Of a stretch of DNA of 64,000 nt, positions 12,327 to 22,994 are shown one piece after another. The notes beneath the pieces were generated by a model. That model was not told where the DNA came from, did no database searches, and was given only the letters and a program-made list of their open reading frames with translations. This DNA is from Sinotaia quadrata (lineage: Eukaryota > Mollusca > Gastropoda > Architaenioglossa > Viviparidae). The DNA lies in the NCBI GenBank assembly GCA_028829895.1, contig CM054181.1, positions 33,172,259 to 33,236,258 of the forward strand, written 5' to 3'. The translations under genes were made by a program, and so were the position numbers. The first letter of the stretch is position 1, and the number at the start of each line of letters is the position of its first letter.

Positions 12327-12995
12327 TTGGGAGTTGTATTCTGTTGACTTCTTGTATGACACTAGTAAAATTCTTTGATATTACCAGGCACGGGGTTGTA
12401 TTCTATATTAAAACTGACATACGCTAGTAAAATACATTGATATTACCAGGCACGGGGTTGTATTCTATATTAAAACTGACATACGCTAGTAAAATACATT
12501 GATATTACCAGGCACGGGGTTGTATTCTATATTAAAACTGACATACGCTAGTAAAATACATTGATATTACCAGGCACGGGGTTGTATTCTATATTAAAAC
12601 TGACATACGCTAGTAAAATACATTGATATTACCAGGCACGGGGTTGTATTCTATATTAAAACTGACATACGCTAGTAAAATTCTTTGATATTACCAGGCA
12701 CGGGGTTGTATTCTATATTAAAACTGACATACGCTAGTAAAATACATTGATATTACCAGGCCACGGGGTTGTATTCTATATTAAAACTGACATACGCTAG
12801 TAAAATTCTTTGATATTACCAGGCACGGGGTTGTATTCTATATTAAAACTGACATACGCTAGTAAAATACATTGATATTACCAGGCACGGGGTTCTATTC
12901 TATGTTAAAACTGACATACACTAGTAAAATACATTGATATTACCAGGCCACGGAGTTGTATTCTATATTAAAATTGACACAATACTAGTAAAATA
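12327..12995. repeat. Minisatellite, 62 bp x ~10
   Basis: Units start CTAGTAAAAT at 12362, 12424, 12486 and onward in 62-bp steps. Each carries GATATTACCAGGCACGGGG and ATTAAAACTGACATACG. An ATACATTG/ATTCTTTG variant marks subsets of units, and a one-base insertion (GGCCACGG) appears in two units. Core copies are almost identical. Confidence 0.98.
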
Positions 12996-13067
12996 CGCAT
13001 CGAAATGTATGACTACTAATGGAACTGTATGTGTGTTATTTCAATGGATAATGAGCCTGTGCGCTTC

Positions 13068-13300
13068 CGAGCGGAGTTTAGCATGCTGTGATGCAATAAT
13101 AACTTGCAAGTTTCTGGAGTTTAGCATGCTGTGATGCAATAATAACTTGCAAGTTTCTGGAGTTTAGCATGCTGTGATGCAATAATAACTTGCACATTTC
13201 TGAAGTTTAGCATGCTGTGATGCAATAAGAAACTTGCAAGTTTCTGGAGTTTAGCATGCTGTGTTGCAATAAGAAACTTGCATATTTCTGAAATATTGCT
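13068..13300. repeat. Minisatellite, 43 bp x 5
   Basis: Units with AGCATGCTGTGATGCAATAA and CTTGCAAGTTTCTGGAGTTT start at 13081, 13124, 13167, 13210 and 13254. It shares the TTTCTGGAGT core with the 48-bp array that follows. Confidence 0.96.
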
Positions 13301-13383
13301 TGTTGAGTTATTCTCTGAAATGTTACTTATTTTACAATACTGTATTAAATGAGCAGTATGCATGATTCTAATGAGATGTTACA

Positions 13384-13775
13384 GTAATAATCTGAGGGTT
13401 TCTGGAATGCCGCCCGCTATCACAATAAATAGCATGAGTATTTCTGGAGTGCTGCTTGCTGGGTTTTCCACAATAAGTATCATGAGTATTTCTGGAGTGC
13501 TGCTTGCTGGGTTTTCCACAATAAGTATCATGAGTATTTCTGGAGTGCTGCTTACTGGGTTTTCTACAATAAGTATCATGAGTATTTCTGGAGTGCTGCT
13601 TGCTGGGTTTTCTACAATAAGTATCATGAGTATTTCTGGAGTGCTGCTTGCTGGGTTTTCTACAATAAGTATCATGAGTATTTCTGGAGTGCTGCTTGCT
13701 GGGTTTTCTACAATAAGTATCATGAGTATTTCTGGAGTGCTGTTTGCTGGGTTTTCTACAATAAGTATCTGAAGT
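13384..13775. repeat. Minisatellite, 48 bp x ~7.5
   Basis: Units with TTTCTGGAGTGCTGC and ACAATAAGTATCATGAGTA repeat every 48 bp (13441, 13489 and onward). Because 48 is a multiple of three and the unit lacks stops in several frames, long repetitive open frames appear on both strands. The peptides (for example repeated GFSTISIMSISGVLLA) are a by-product of the period, not evidence of a gene. Confidence 0.97.
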
Positions 13776-13799
13776 ATTTGTCAACTAGTTTTCCTTCAG

Positions 13800-14309
13800 T
13801 CAGGCTAAAGAGATGATCAATTGAACTGAATGTGTTCTCAGTTCATCAATGGAACTTATTCTAAGGATTTCTAATACGGTAACATCAATAAAACTTATTC
13901 TAAAGTTACCAACGTGGTATCGAGAATTAAACTCATTCTAAGAGTTTCAAATATGATATGTTCAATGGAAACCATTCTAGGGGTTTCTACTATGATATAG
14001 TCAATGGAACATGTTCTAAGAACCTAAATAAATGGCATGTGAATGGAACTTATTTTGTCTTTTAAAAAGTGGAATCTTAAATGAAACTTGATTTATAGAC
14101 TCAAAATACAGTAGAGTGAATGGAACTTATTTTATTGACTAAAAATATGGCACCGGAATAGAACTTGTTTTATGGACTCAAGGTATGGTACTGTGAAGAA
14201 AACTTATTTTATGGACTCAATAGAATAATGAATAGATTTTGTTTTATAGACTATAAATATGACATCGTGAATGGAACTGGATTTATATACCAAAAATAAG
14301 ATATAGGAG
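13800..14309. repeat. Degenerate monomeric minisatellite, ~38-50 bp
   Basis: Diverged units share (G)TGAATGGAACTTATTTTAT plus GACTAAAAATATGG. These are single-copy relatives of the two halves of the 76-bp unit that follows, so this is the older monomeric flank of that array. Confidence 0.75.
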
Positions 14310-14725
14310 TGGATATCTATGTACTAAAAATATTGTATCACAAATGAGCTTGTTAATAGAATAAAAATATGGAGTCGTGAACAGATCTTGTTCTATGGTA
14401 CTAAAAATATTGTATCACAAACGAACTTGTTAATAGAATAAAAATATGGAGTCGTGAATAGATCTTGTTCTATGTACTAAAAATATTGTATCACAAATGA
14501 ACTTGTTAATAGAATAAAAATATGGAGTCGTGAATAGATCTTGTTCTATGTACTAAAAATATTGTATCACAAATGAACTTGTTAATAGAATAAAAATATG
14601 GAGTCGTGAATAGATCTTGTTCTATGTACTAAAAATATTGTATCACAAATGAACTTGTTAATAGAATAAAAATATGGAGTCGTGAATAGATCTTGTTCTA
14701 TGTACTAAAAATATTGAATCACGAG
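14310..14725. repeat. Minisatellite, 76-77 bp x ~5, dimer of two 38-bp halves
   Basis: GGAGTCGTGAA recurs at 14371, 14448 and 14524. Each unit has half 1 (GTGAATAGATCTTGTTCTAT then ACTAAAAATATTG) and half 2 (TCACAAATGAACTTGTTAAT then AGAATAAAAATATGG). The halves are themselves related, which marks a higher-order dimer. Confidence 0.93.
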
Positions 14726-14841
14726 TGCTTCTAATTAAGAAATCATGCGTGCAGGAAAAGTTACGAATTTCACAAAACAAAAATACTAATATTAAAAGTA
14801 TATAATATTGAAAAATAATATGTATTAACCAACGGAATATA

Positions 14842-14879
14842 ATTGAAATTTGCAACATACAAAAGTTGCAAATTTCAAT
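14842..14879. other. Perfect hairpin, 15-bp stem and 8-base loop
   Basis: ATTGAAATTTGCAAC at 14842-14856 is perfectly complementary to GTTGCAAATTTCAAT at 14865-14879. It lies between the 76-bp and 45-bp arrays. Cruciform or transcript hairpin potential is clear; function is unknown. Confidence 0.85.
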
Positions 14880-14904
14880 GCAAAACTTGAAGATGGAAAG
14901 TAAA

Positions 14905-15925
14905 TAGCATGAACTAATAGACCTATAAATTATAACAAACAATAGTGACTATTATGAACTAATGTGCCTATAACTTATAACAAATGATACTGACTATAAT
15001 GAACTAACAGGCCTATAAATTATATCCAACAATAGTGACTATAATGAACTAACAGGCCTATAAATTCTATCAAACAATACTGACTATAATGAACTAACAG
15101 GCCTATAAATTATATCAAACAGTACTGACTATAATGAACTAAGAGGCCTATAAATTATATCAAACAATACTGACTATAATGAACTAAGAGGCCTATAAAT
15201 TCTATCAAACAATACTGACTATAATGAACTCACAGACCTATAAATTCTATCAAACAATACTGACTATAATGAAATAACAGTTCTATAAATTCTATTAATA
15301 CTGACTATAATGAACTAACAGGCCAATAAATTCTCTCAAACAATACTGACTATAATGAACTAACAGACCTATAAATTCTATCAAACAATACTGACTATAA
15401 TGAACTAAAGACCTATAAATTCTATCAAACAATACTGACTATAATGAAGTAACAGGTCTATAAATTATATCAAACAATACTGACTATAATGAACTAAGAG
15501 GCCTATAAATTATATCAAACAATACTGACTATAATGAACTAAGAGGCCTATAAATTCTATCAAACAATACTGACTATAATGAACTAACAGACCTATAAAT
15601 TCTATCAAACAATGCTGACTATAATGAACTAACAGACCTATAAATTCTATCAAACAATGCTGACTATAATGAACTAACAGACCTATAAATTCTATCAAAC
15701 AATGCTGACTATAATGAACTAACAGACCTATAAATTCTATCAAACAATACTGACTATAATGAACTAAGAGGCCTATAAATTCTATCAAACAATACTGACT
15801 ATAATGAACTAACAGACCTATAAATTCTATCAAACAATGCTGACTATAATGAACTAACAGACCTATAAATTCTATCAAACAATACTGACTATAATGAACT
15901 AACAGGCCTATAAATTCTATCAAAG
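14905..15925. repeat. Minisatellite, 45 bp x ~22
   Basis: Units read GAACTAACAGACCTATAAAT, TCTATCAAACAATACTGACT, ATAAT. Variant bases (ACAGA/AGAGG, ATACT/ATGCT, TTCTAT/TTATAT) are spread in blocks, the footprint of local conversion. The 45-bp period is 15 codons, so the minus strand is open across many units (LIEFIGLLVHYSQYC repeated); this is an artefact of periodicity unless transcription is shown. Confidence 0.98.
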
Positions 15926-16750
15926 AGATGTTTGACGTAAAGAAGAAGGACGGAATGCGAACGTCAAAAATAAATGAATAACAGCCAAGTCGCACTGATT
16001 GATTGCATGCTGCCATTTGAAACCCTCTTCAAAAAACGATGCGACGTGTATAAGACTCAGAAATACAAAAATCTTTTATTTTTCAATTTAAAAAAAAAAA
16101 AGAAAAAAGAAAGACAACCCCACTCTACTAATTTACCCATCCTGTTACAATTCCTGTTTTTGTCATTTACAGACAAACAACTGCATCAATGTCTTTCATA
16201 AAGAAATACAAGGTCAGAGAAAACGCCTGGAAAAAAGTTTTAAGTTTCAACAAAACTTTGATTCACCACTTGAGAGTTAATGTCGATAAAAAATTCATAG
16301 ACCAAATAAATGGCAGCCGAATTTGTTCGCCTCAAAAGAGAGGCCTCTATTAAGTGGCGCATGCAAGCCGGCTTTCATGAAACATGTCTGCGAGAAAGGC
16401 TGCAGCATTGTGCTTCGGCCAGAGGACCAAAATTTCAAAAGCACGTTTGGTGACAGGCTCGACTCTTAAAGCGGAGTATGCACCTGCAAGAGGCCATACA
16501 CACCGTCTATCCCACCCAATCTACAAAATGCCACCCATTCAACGTTTCATGCAGTGGAACATTTGTTTTCATTTTCTCCCCACCTCACCCCACCCCCGGT
16601 TCCCTCAAAGAAATGTGCGTTCTTGGTAGTCCCGTCCGGCAGCGAAGAAAAGTTCAATGAAACACGTCTGCACGCGTCTGTGGCTGACATGGCTGAAGGA
16701 AAGCGTGTGAATGCCAAATCTACTCCCAGTGATTATGACTCAGAAGGCGC
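15926..16750. other. GC-richer stretch, no gene called
   Basis: From about 16300 the sequence is less AT-rich, with GCGCATGCAAGCCGGC and a C-rich tract near 16580. Overlapping open frames of 60-90 codons occur on the plus strand. This may be the 5' region of the candidate exon at 16751, but no promoter element is decisive. Confidence 0.35.
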
Positions 16751-16835
16751 ATGCAGCAAGTCAAAGTGCTGGGAAAGCTTGCCTTGGAGAACTACAATGG
16801 ATCCATCCAAACAAAAGTTGTCCAAATGGTGACAG
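16751..16835 (+). CDS. Candidate first coding exon, 28 codons plus split codon
   Basis: An ATG at 16751 opens a frame reading MQQVKVLGKLALENYNGSIQ then TKVVQMVT. It is followed by a good splice donor, GTGACAG then GTAAAA at 16836. An in-frame stop 15 bp upstream fits a start here. Neighbouring codons are GC-richer than the flanks. A second frame (from an ATG at 16689, MAEGKRVNAKSTPSDYDSEG...) is also open until 16832, so the frame is uncertain. No family is recognised. Its 3' end and donor are repeated in the array that follows. Confidence 0.35.
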
Positions 16836-17625
16836 GTAAAACTGTTACGTATTATTTATATTAAAACAACAAAGGTTGTCCAACCTGTGACAGGTACTTT
16901 AGAACGTATCTGTTACTAGTAAGACAATAATAGTTGCCCAACTTGTGACAGGTAAAGGTGCACCTAATCATAAGCTATTAAGACAGTAAAGGTTGTCCAA
17001 TCTGTAAAATATAAAAGTGTACGCAATCAGAAGCTATTAAGTCAGTAAAGGTTGTCCAATCTGTAAAAGATAAAAGAGTACGCAATCAGAAATCAGAAGC
17101 TATTAAGACAGTAAAGGTTGTCCAATCTGTAAAAGATAAAAGAGTACGCAATCAGAAGCTATTAAGACAGTAAAGGTTGTCCAATCTGTAAAATATAAAA
17201 GAGTACGCAATCAGAAATCAGAAGCTATTAAGACAGTAAAGATTGTCCAATCTGTAAAAGATAAAAGAGTACGCAATCAGAAGCTATTAAGACAGTAAAG
17301 GTTGTCCAATCTGTAAAAGATAAAAGTGTACGCAATCAGAAGCTATTAAGACAACAACGGTTGTCCAATCTGTAAAAGATAAAAGTGTACGCAATCAGAG
17401 GCTATTCTGACAACAAAGGTTGTTCAATCTAAGACAGGTAAAAGAGAACGTAATCATAAGCTATTATATTGTCAAAACTCGTGATAGGCAAAAGTGCGTC
17501 TGTAATCAAACAAATGTTGTCCATTTTGTGACAGGAAAATATGTACATAATCATAAGCTAGTAAGACACACAAAAGGAGTCCAACTTGTGATGAGTAAAA
17601 CTAAAAGTATACATAATCAAGTATT
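16813..17625. repeat. Minisatellite (~60 bp) overlapping a candidate splice donor
   Basis: About 12-13 units begin inside the candidate exon at 16813 (AAAAGTTGTCCAAATGGTGA) and run into the presumed intron. Outer units keep TTGTCCAACTTGTGACAGGT; inner, homogenised units read TTGTCCAATCTGTAAAAGAT and have lost the donor. Some units contain a 7-bp duplication (AATCAGAAATCAGA). Confidence 0.9.
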
Positions 17626-17629
17626 ATTA

Positions 17630-18610
17630 ATTAAGATTCCAGTTAGATTTTCTACAGCCTTCCATAAATATTTTACCAGACTCCAGATTTTACCAGTTCT
17701 CCAGAATTCTCTCACATTACCAAAATATTTGGCAACTCCTACAGTTCATAAATAATTAATCCACATAGATCTTGGATACCCTCTGTTTTCACTATTACAA
17801 TTCTTTAAGGCCTCCTGTAAACATTTTTACAAAACTTACAGCAATCCACACATCTACATTTTACTAATTCTGCAGTCTTCAATAAACATGTAAACTGAAC
17901 CTTTCACGACCCAATTGCAATTACATTTTACCAATACTTCAGCCTTCAATAAACATGTACACTGAACTTTCACGACCCATTAACAAAAGACAAATGTTCA
18001 ATTACATTTTCACTATTACAATTCTTTAAGGCCTCCTGTAAACATTTTTACAAAACTTACAGCAATCCACACATCTACATTTTACTAATTCTGCAGTCTT
18101 CAATAAACATGTAAACTGAACCTTTCACGACCCAATTGCAATTACATTTTACCAATACTTCAGCCTTCAATAAACATGTACACTGAACTTTCACGACCCA
18201 TTAACAAAAGACAAATGTTCAATTACATTTTACCAATACTTAAGTCTTCACATTAACAAAAGACAAATGTTGCAATTACATTTTACCAATACTTCAGCCT
18301 TCAATAAACATGTACACTGAACTTTCACGACCTATTAACAAAAGACAAATGTTCAATTACTGTTTTACCAATACTTCAGCCTTCAATAAATACTGAAAAA
18401 ATATCTCTGACAACCTTTTTACAATGGAGAAATATTTTATTCAGTTATATTTGATTAATACACCAGCCCTCAGTAAACATTTAAAGAAGAGACCACTCAT
18501 TTACATTTGATCAATACCGAAACCTTCAGTAAACGAATACAGTAGAGTCCACACATTTATATTTTACCAATACTCAATATTACTGGATAAACATTTTATA
18601 TGCAAAGCAC
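17630..18610. repeat. Minisatellite with 221-bp higher-order unit built from ~70-bp monomers
   Basis: Two almost identical 221-bp copies lie at 17786-18006 and 18007-18227. Each consists of about three related monomers containing CAGCCTTCAATAAACATGTA- and TTTACCAATACT-like parts. Diverged single monomers extend on both sides to about 17630 and 18610. Confidence 0.9.
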
Positions 18611-18719
18611 CACATAAACTGATGCATTATTACTATTATATTCACATAGTCGTTACTTGTATCTAACAGATATGTCTAAAATTAGAAAATCAATCAAAGA
18701 TCTACAACTTCAACATTTT

Positions 18720-18915
18720 ATATTTAAAAGAACCAAAACAATTTTGAGAAAGAGAGAGGTCGGATATTAAGAGAATGGGAAGAAAAAGAAAGAAGAAAGG
18801 GTAAGAGAATAGGGTACAAAAGATTGGATATAAAGATGGATAGGGAGAGAGAAAAAAGATTAAATAAAAAAGAGGAAGAGAATAGAGAAAGAGGAAGACT
18901 GAGAGAGCAGAATAT
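18720..18915. repeat. Polypurine tract (GA/AAG-rich)
   Basis: About 195 bp of almost pure purine on the plus strand (GAGAAAGAGAGAGG, AGAAAAAGAAAGAAGAAAGG, GGGAGAGAGAAAAAAG). The opposite strand is therefore Ser/Leu/Phe-rich and open by composition only. Confidence 0.8.
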
Positions 18916-20023
18916 AAGGTTAATAATACTAAAATTATGTGTTTTGACAAGATGATTACGTTTAGTAAACAAATGAAGCATCAGAAATATAAATAATACA
19001 TCATGGTTAAAAAAATAAAGTTGAAATAGTTGATTTCTAATTAAATAAAAATTGACAGCAGAGAAGGTGTGCATGTATGTATGTCTATACAAATATATTA
19101 TGTGTGTGTGTGTGTTATGTGTGTGAATGTACGTATGTACTTTTGTAAGGACCCAGCAGTTCAGAGTGTTTTTTAGAAGACTATTTAGTAAATTTGTAGT
19201 CTTCCTATGATTAAGAGCAGCAAATAGTAAAAATAATGTGTTGTTCAAAAATCCAATAAGATCTTCATCTGCATTTTTCATTGAACCTTATATATAAACA
19301 TAAACTAAATAGCCCAGAATTTTATCAATACACTGTATATTCATAAATTATTATAGAAAACTCTGAAAAGAAAAATACACTATACCATCTCCCAATCTGC
19401 CAATGGATACTAAAGAACCTTATGCCTGTTATTATGTTTGCTTTTCTGGCACTGTTTACAAAGTATTGAAGGTAAGCACACCAGGCAACAGGCATCCATA
19501 GATGTGACCTATTTGAAAGAGAACCTTGCTTTGACAAAATACTTGTGAGCATGACTATATGCTGCAGTTCCAAAAAAAGAAAAAGGTTTTCAGTGTTTCT
19601 AAAGTAATATTTGCTGTTTTAAATTATCTACATTGCAGTTAATGCATTTATATATTACTTATGCAACTATGTATAAAACAAGTTATTTGAATTTAATATA
19701 TTTTATATTTTAGTTATCTTTGCTTCTGTTTAGTTACTGGTTAATTAAGTGAAAATATTACTACAAAATAAATATTACTATAAAATGTTAGGCTTTAATA
19801 AAGTGTTTACAACAAATTTAATTAGAAATTACAAGTAGTAGCTAATATAAATTATAAACTCATTCATATGCAAAAATGCTTGCACAAACACATGACAACC
19901 ATCAATTAAATTAATGATGCTTAATAATATAATATGCTATGAAAACTACATTACTATAATTATGATGCTTTCAAATACATACTCTATATGCACATCATGC
20001 TGATATACATTCAAAATGTTAAT

Positions 20024-20027
<4 letters not shown>
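18916..20027. other. AT-rich stretch with a short GT tract
   Basis: A short GTATGT/TGTGTG region lies near 19070-19140. The rest is AT-rich without recognised features. Confidence 0.45.
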
Positions 20028-20086
<59 letters not shown>

Positions 20087-20106
20087 AACACACACACACA
20101 CACACA
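20028..20106. repeat. (CA)n microsatellite
   Basis: CA tract of ~38 units with two CAAA interruptions. A second, shorter CA tract at 20216-20236 sits after a related ATATTT-AAATTCACAC context, which suggests a local duplication of about 190 bp. Confidence 0.97.
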
Positions 20107-20239
20107 TACACGTGCATGCTTTTCATGTACCAGTTAATTCCTTCATTGCTAAAAAGTCTAATAATGCAGACAATACCAATGATCATGTTAAAGGAAATAT
20201 CAAATATTTAAAATTCACACACACACACACACACAGATA

Positions 20240-21804
20240 TATTAATGATGCTCAATAATATTATATTCCCTTCACAGCCATAATAATTTACAGTGAAACA
20301 ATAGATCATATAATGATAATATTAAAGGGAATACCAAACTTACACAATATTACTTTTATTTAATTCTACTTAACCTGTCATTCTTTTCTTGGGCAGGTAA
20401 TCTACAGCACTAGGAGAGTCTGAGTTTTGAATAGCTCTAATTTTACAAAAATAATGGATAATAGAAAATGAAGAATACACATGAAAAATCAATAGCACTT
20501 ACTAATCAATTACTTGCTCTGTTTCAGAAAAAAGAAAACCCTTATAGTCAACATTTAGGATTGGCAAAGTTTTTGAAAGCAAGTTTTATTAATTCTCTGG
20601 TAGTTATTATCTGCTAAAGTTAGTATATTGCTCTATAAAAGCAATTAATTATAAGTAATGAATTTAATCCAAAATAAATAAACTGATGAAACTTCATCAA
20701 TTATTCCTTTACACTTCTCAATTTCATAAACAGATATATTCAACAGTGTATAGTATTTGGATGAATTTTAAAATTCAATAAGTGAGTACTGTTGTTTTGG
20801 TTCCTTAATTTTTGTGTGCATATTCTCAGCATGCTATGGGCTAAATGCTACAATTACTGAATTAGTGTTGAAAACGGATATGCACTAGAACTTAAATAAT
20901 AGCACCAAGATAACTGAAAATATCTGGGAATGAAATTTAAATATGATTAAAAATGCTCATTGCTGTAAGGGTTAAATATCTTGAATATAATAATTAGGCA
21001 TATTAAGTTCCATACAACAGAGGAAACAGAACACTGCAAATACTTGTTTACCAAAGCAACTGGTACAAAATTTTATCATTCAAATTCAAATTTATCAATT
21101 CAGTCAATGCTGTACTTACATCATCTGTTGTATCTCCGTTGTAAACCAATTTGTTGTAGAGATGACTTTACTCCCAGCTGGTGACATAGAACTGCTGCCA
21201 GTGTTCATTGCTGGGACCGACTGAAATAGTCCACTTCCATCTTTATTTGTGGACATCATTGCAGAGATATGTTACCAGTCTAATATCTGTTAATACAACA
21301 AAAGCTCAATAACTGTTACATCTGAATTCAAAATGTTATGACAGGAAATTAGCTGAAATGATTATGTCTTTTATCTGATAATTCTAATACATTAATGACT
21401 ATATCATTTTGAATATGTATGAATGAAAGGTATTAAAATGAAGGTATTGCATCAAAAACTATCTGAATAAATTACATTTGATAAGGGAACCAGGAGTTTC
21501 AGGGAACACAGTTATCATCAAATATTATTGTATTAATGTTTTAGTATTACAAAGATTATATTATAAAAGAAATGAGAAGAAAAAACACCTGATAATTAAC
21601 CATATCATAAAATGGTGGAGACCAATGAGCAGGCAAAATTAATTATCACACATATGCAAACATATGTCTGATTTTTAACCAGCAATATTTTCTTTTGAAG
21701 GGCAACAGAAGCATAGGTTCTTAATTAAGACTTGTGGAAATTTACATAAAAACACATCTCACCATACTGAATATTAAAAAAATGAGTGGGTGGTTGTAAT
21801 TAAA
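20240..21804. other. AT-rich stretch without recognised gene
   Basis: Very AT-rich. A GGAATACCAAA/GGAAATATCAAA motif pair (20190, 20330) hints at an old duplication. No exon-like island is seen apart from a slightly GC-richer patch around 21120-21240. Confidence 0.45.
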
Positions 21805-22060
21805 TATAACGTTACTGGGAATTAAACCCATATCCAGTGAGCTACCACTCTGCAAGTTTGCTTCATCTCTGAGCTATTTACCAGAATTATTTATAAAGCT
21901 AATAGTAATAGACAAAAATTAAATCACTGAATGTATTGCTGCATTCTAATATAAAGTGAATGGAAATTAAATCCAGGATCAGTGAGCTACCACTTTGCAA
22001 GTCTGCTACACTGTTGAGATATTTACTAGATTTGTTTATAAAGCTAATTAGGCAACAGTC
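21805..22060 (-). repeat. tRNA-like SINE fragment, tandem dimer (145-bp period)
   Basis: On the minus strand the first copy carries TAGCTCAGAG (A-box-like), GTGGTAGCTCACTGG, and GGGTTTAATTCCC (B-box-like, close to GGTTCGANTCC). A diverged second copy lies 145 bp away (GTAGCTCACTGATCC, GGATTTAATTTCC). The A-to-B spacing of about 45 bp fits a tRNA-type RNA polymerase III promoter. It is not a functional tRNA, since no full cloverleaf is evident. SINE origin is inference. Confidence 0.5.
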
Positions 22061-22994
22061 AAAATCATTAGACATTTTGCTACAATGCTAATATTCAAAT
22101 CAACTTTACAGCTATTTCAAATTCAGTGTTTCTTTACTTTCATAAATTTACAGAAGAAAAACTTATTGTGACCTATTCTGAAATAAGTGCACTTCACTGA
22201 AGTTAAAACACGGCAGACACAGGAACTTAAAAATCCAATAAGGTTGAGAATTAATGTAACCAAAAGCAACTTAAAAGCACACATAGAGAAAATCTGGGAG
22301 AGAGAAAAATCAAGGAAATGAAACAAACGCACAGAGATTGCATTGATTTTTATCAAGAGCAGAACATGTATTATCTGTGTTAATCTCTACCTCTTTTACT
22401 CTCTTTGTGTCATCCAACAAGAGCTGTTTCTTTACTTTTTCAGCAAACGCCAGTGTCCACAATCACTGGTGAAGCAGGTACAGGTTACTGCTTTTACAAT
22501 ATGCCAACAATTAACTCTAGTCTCTGCCTGATAAAAATAAGCTTGACCTTCAGACATTGTGGGGAGGGAAAGAGAAAGAGAGGCAAGGATAGTTAGACAG
22601 AATAGAACAGGAAACATTCAACTGATTGGGAGAAAAGAAAGATATAACATGCTGCAATAGAACTGTACAAAATCTGAAAATGAGAGGCTCGATAACAATT
22701 TCACTGAGAAAACATTTAAATATTTAATTACACACTACCATAATGGGATTTAAGATTAAATATACTGTATAATGCAATTTTATATGAAGTAAAAATGTTA
22801 CCATTTTGATACAGTAAAAATTGATAAGAAAAGATGTGAAGAAATATAAAAACTGGACTTGAAACTCATGTGTGGAGACACAATATTAAGTGCACTTGGC
22901 ATACACATTTAGCTTAAACTAATAATCAAAGCACAATTACAAAGTAAGAAAAAACACTGAGAGTGAAGCAGTCAGTCATAAGCAAAACTCTGTT
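22061..22994. other. AT-rich stretch without recognised gene
   Basis: Short open frames around 22400-22600 on both strands are overlapping and carry no recognisable motif. No feature called. Confidence 0.4.

Noticed and set aside
13362..13784. 136- and 138-codon open frames on opposite strands
   Set aside because: Both come from the 48-bp repeat; simultaneous opening of several frames on both strands argues for periodicity, not coding.
12327..15925. CRISPR-like regular repeats
   Set aside because: Units are directly adjacent with no unique spacers, there are no cas genes, and the context is eukaryotic.
15510..16016. 168-codon open frame on the minus strand
   Set aside because: It is the 45-bp minisatellite read in a frame without stops; the peptide is a 15-residue repeat with no independent coding signal.
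18724..19281. 185-codon open frame on the minus strand
   Set aside because: Ser/Leu/Phe/Tyr-rich product of a polypyrimidine strand plus a short CA region; no domain, and composition explains it.
21805..22060. Functional tRNA gene
   Set aside because: Box-like motifs are present, but there is no complete cloverleaf or acceptor stem; a SINE-type relic is more likely.
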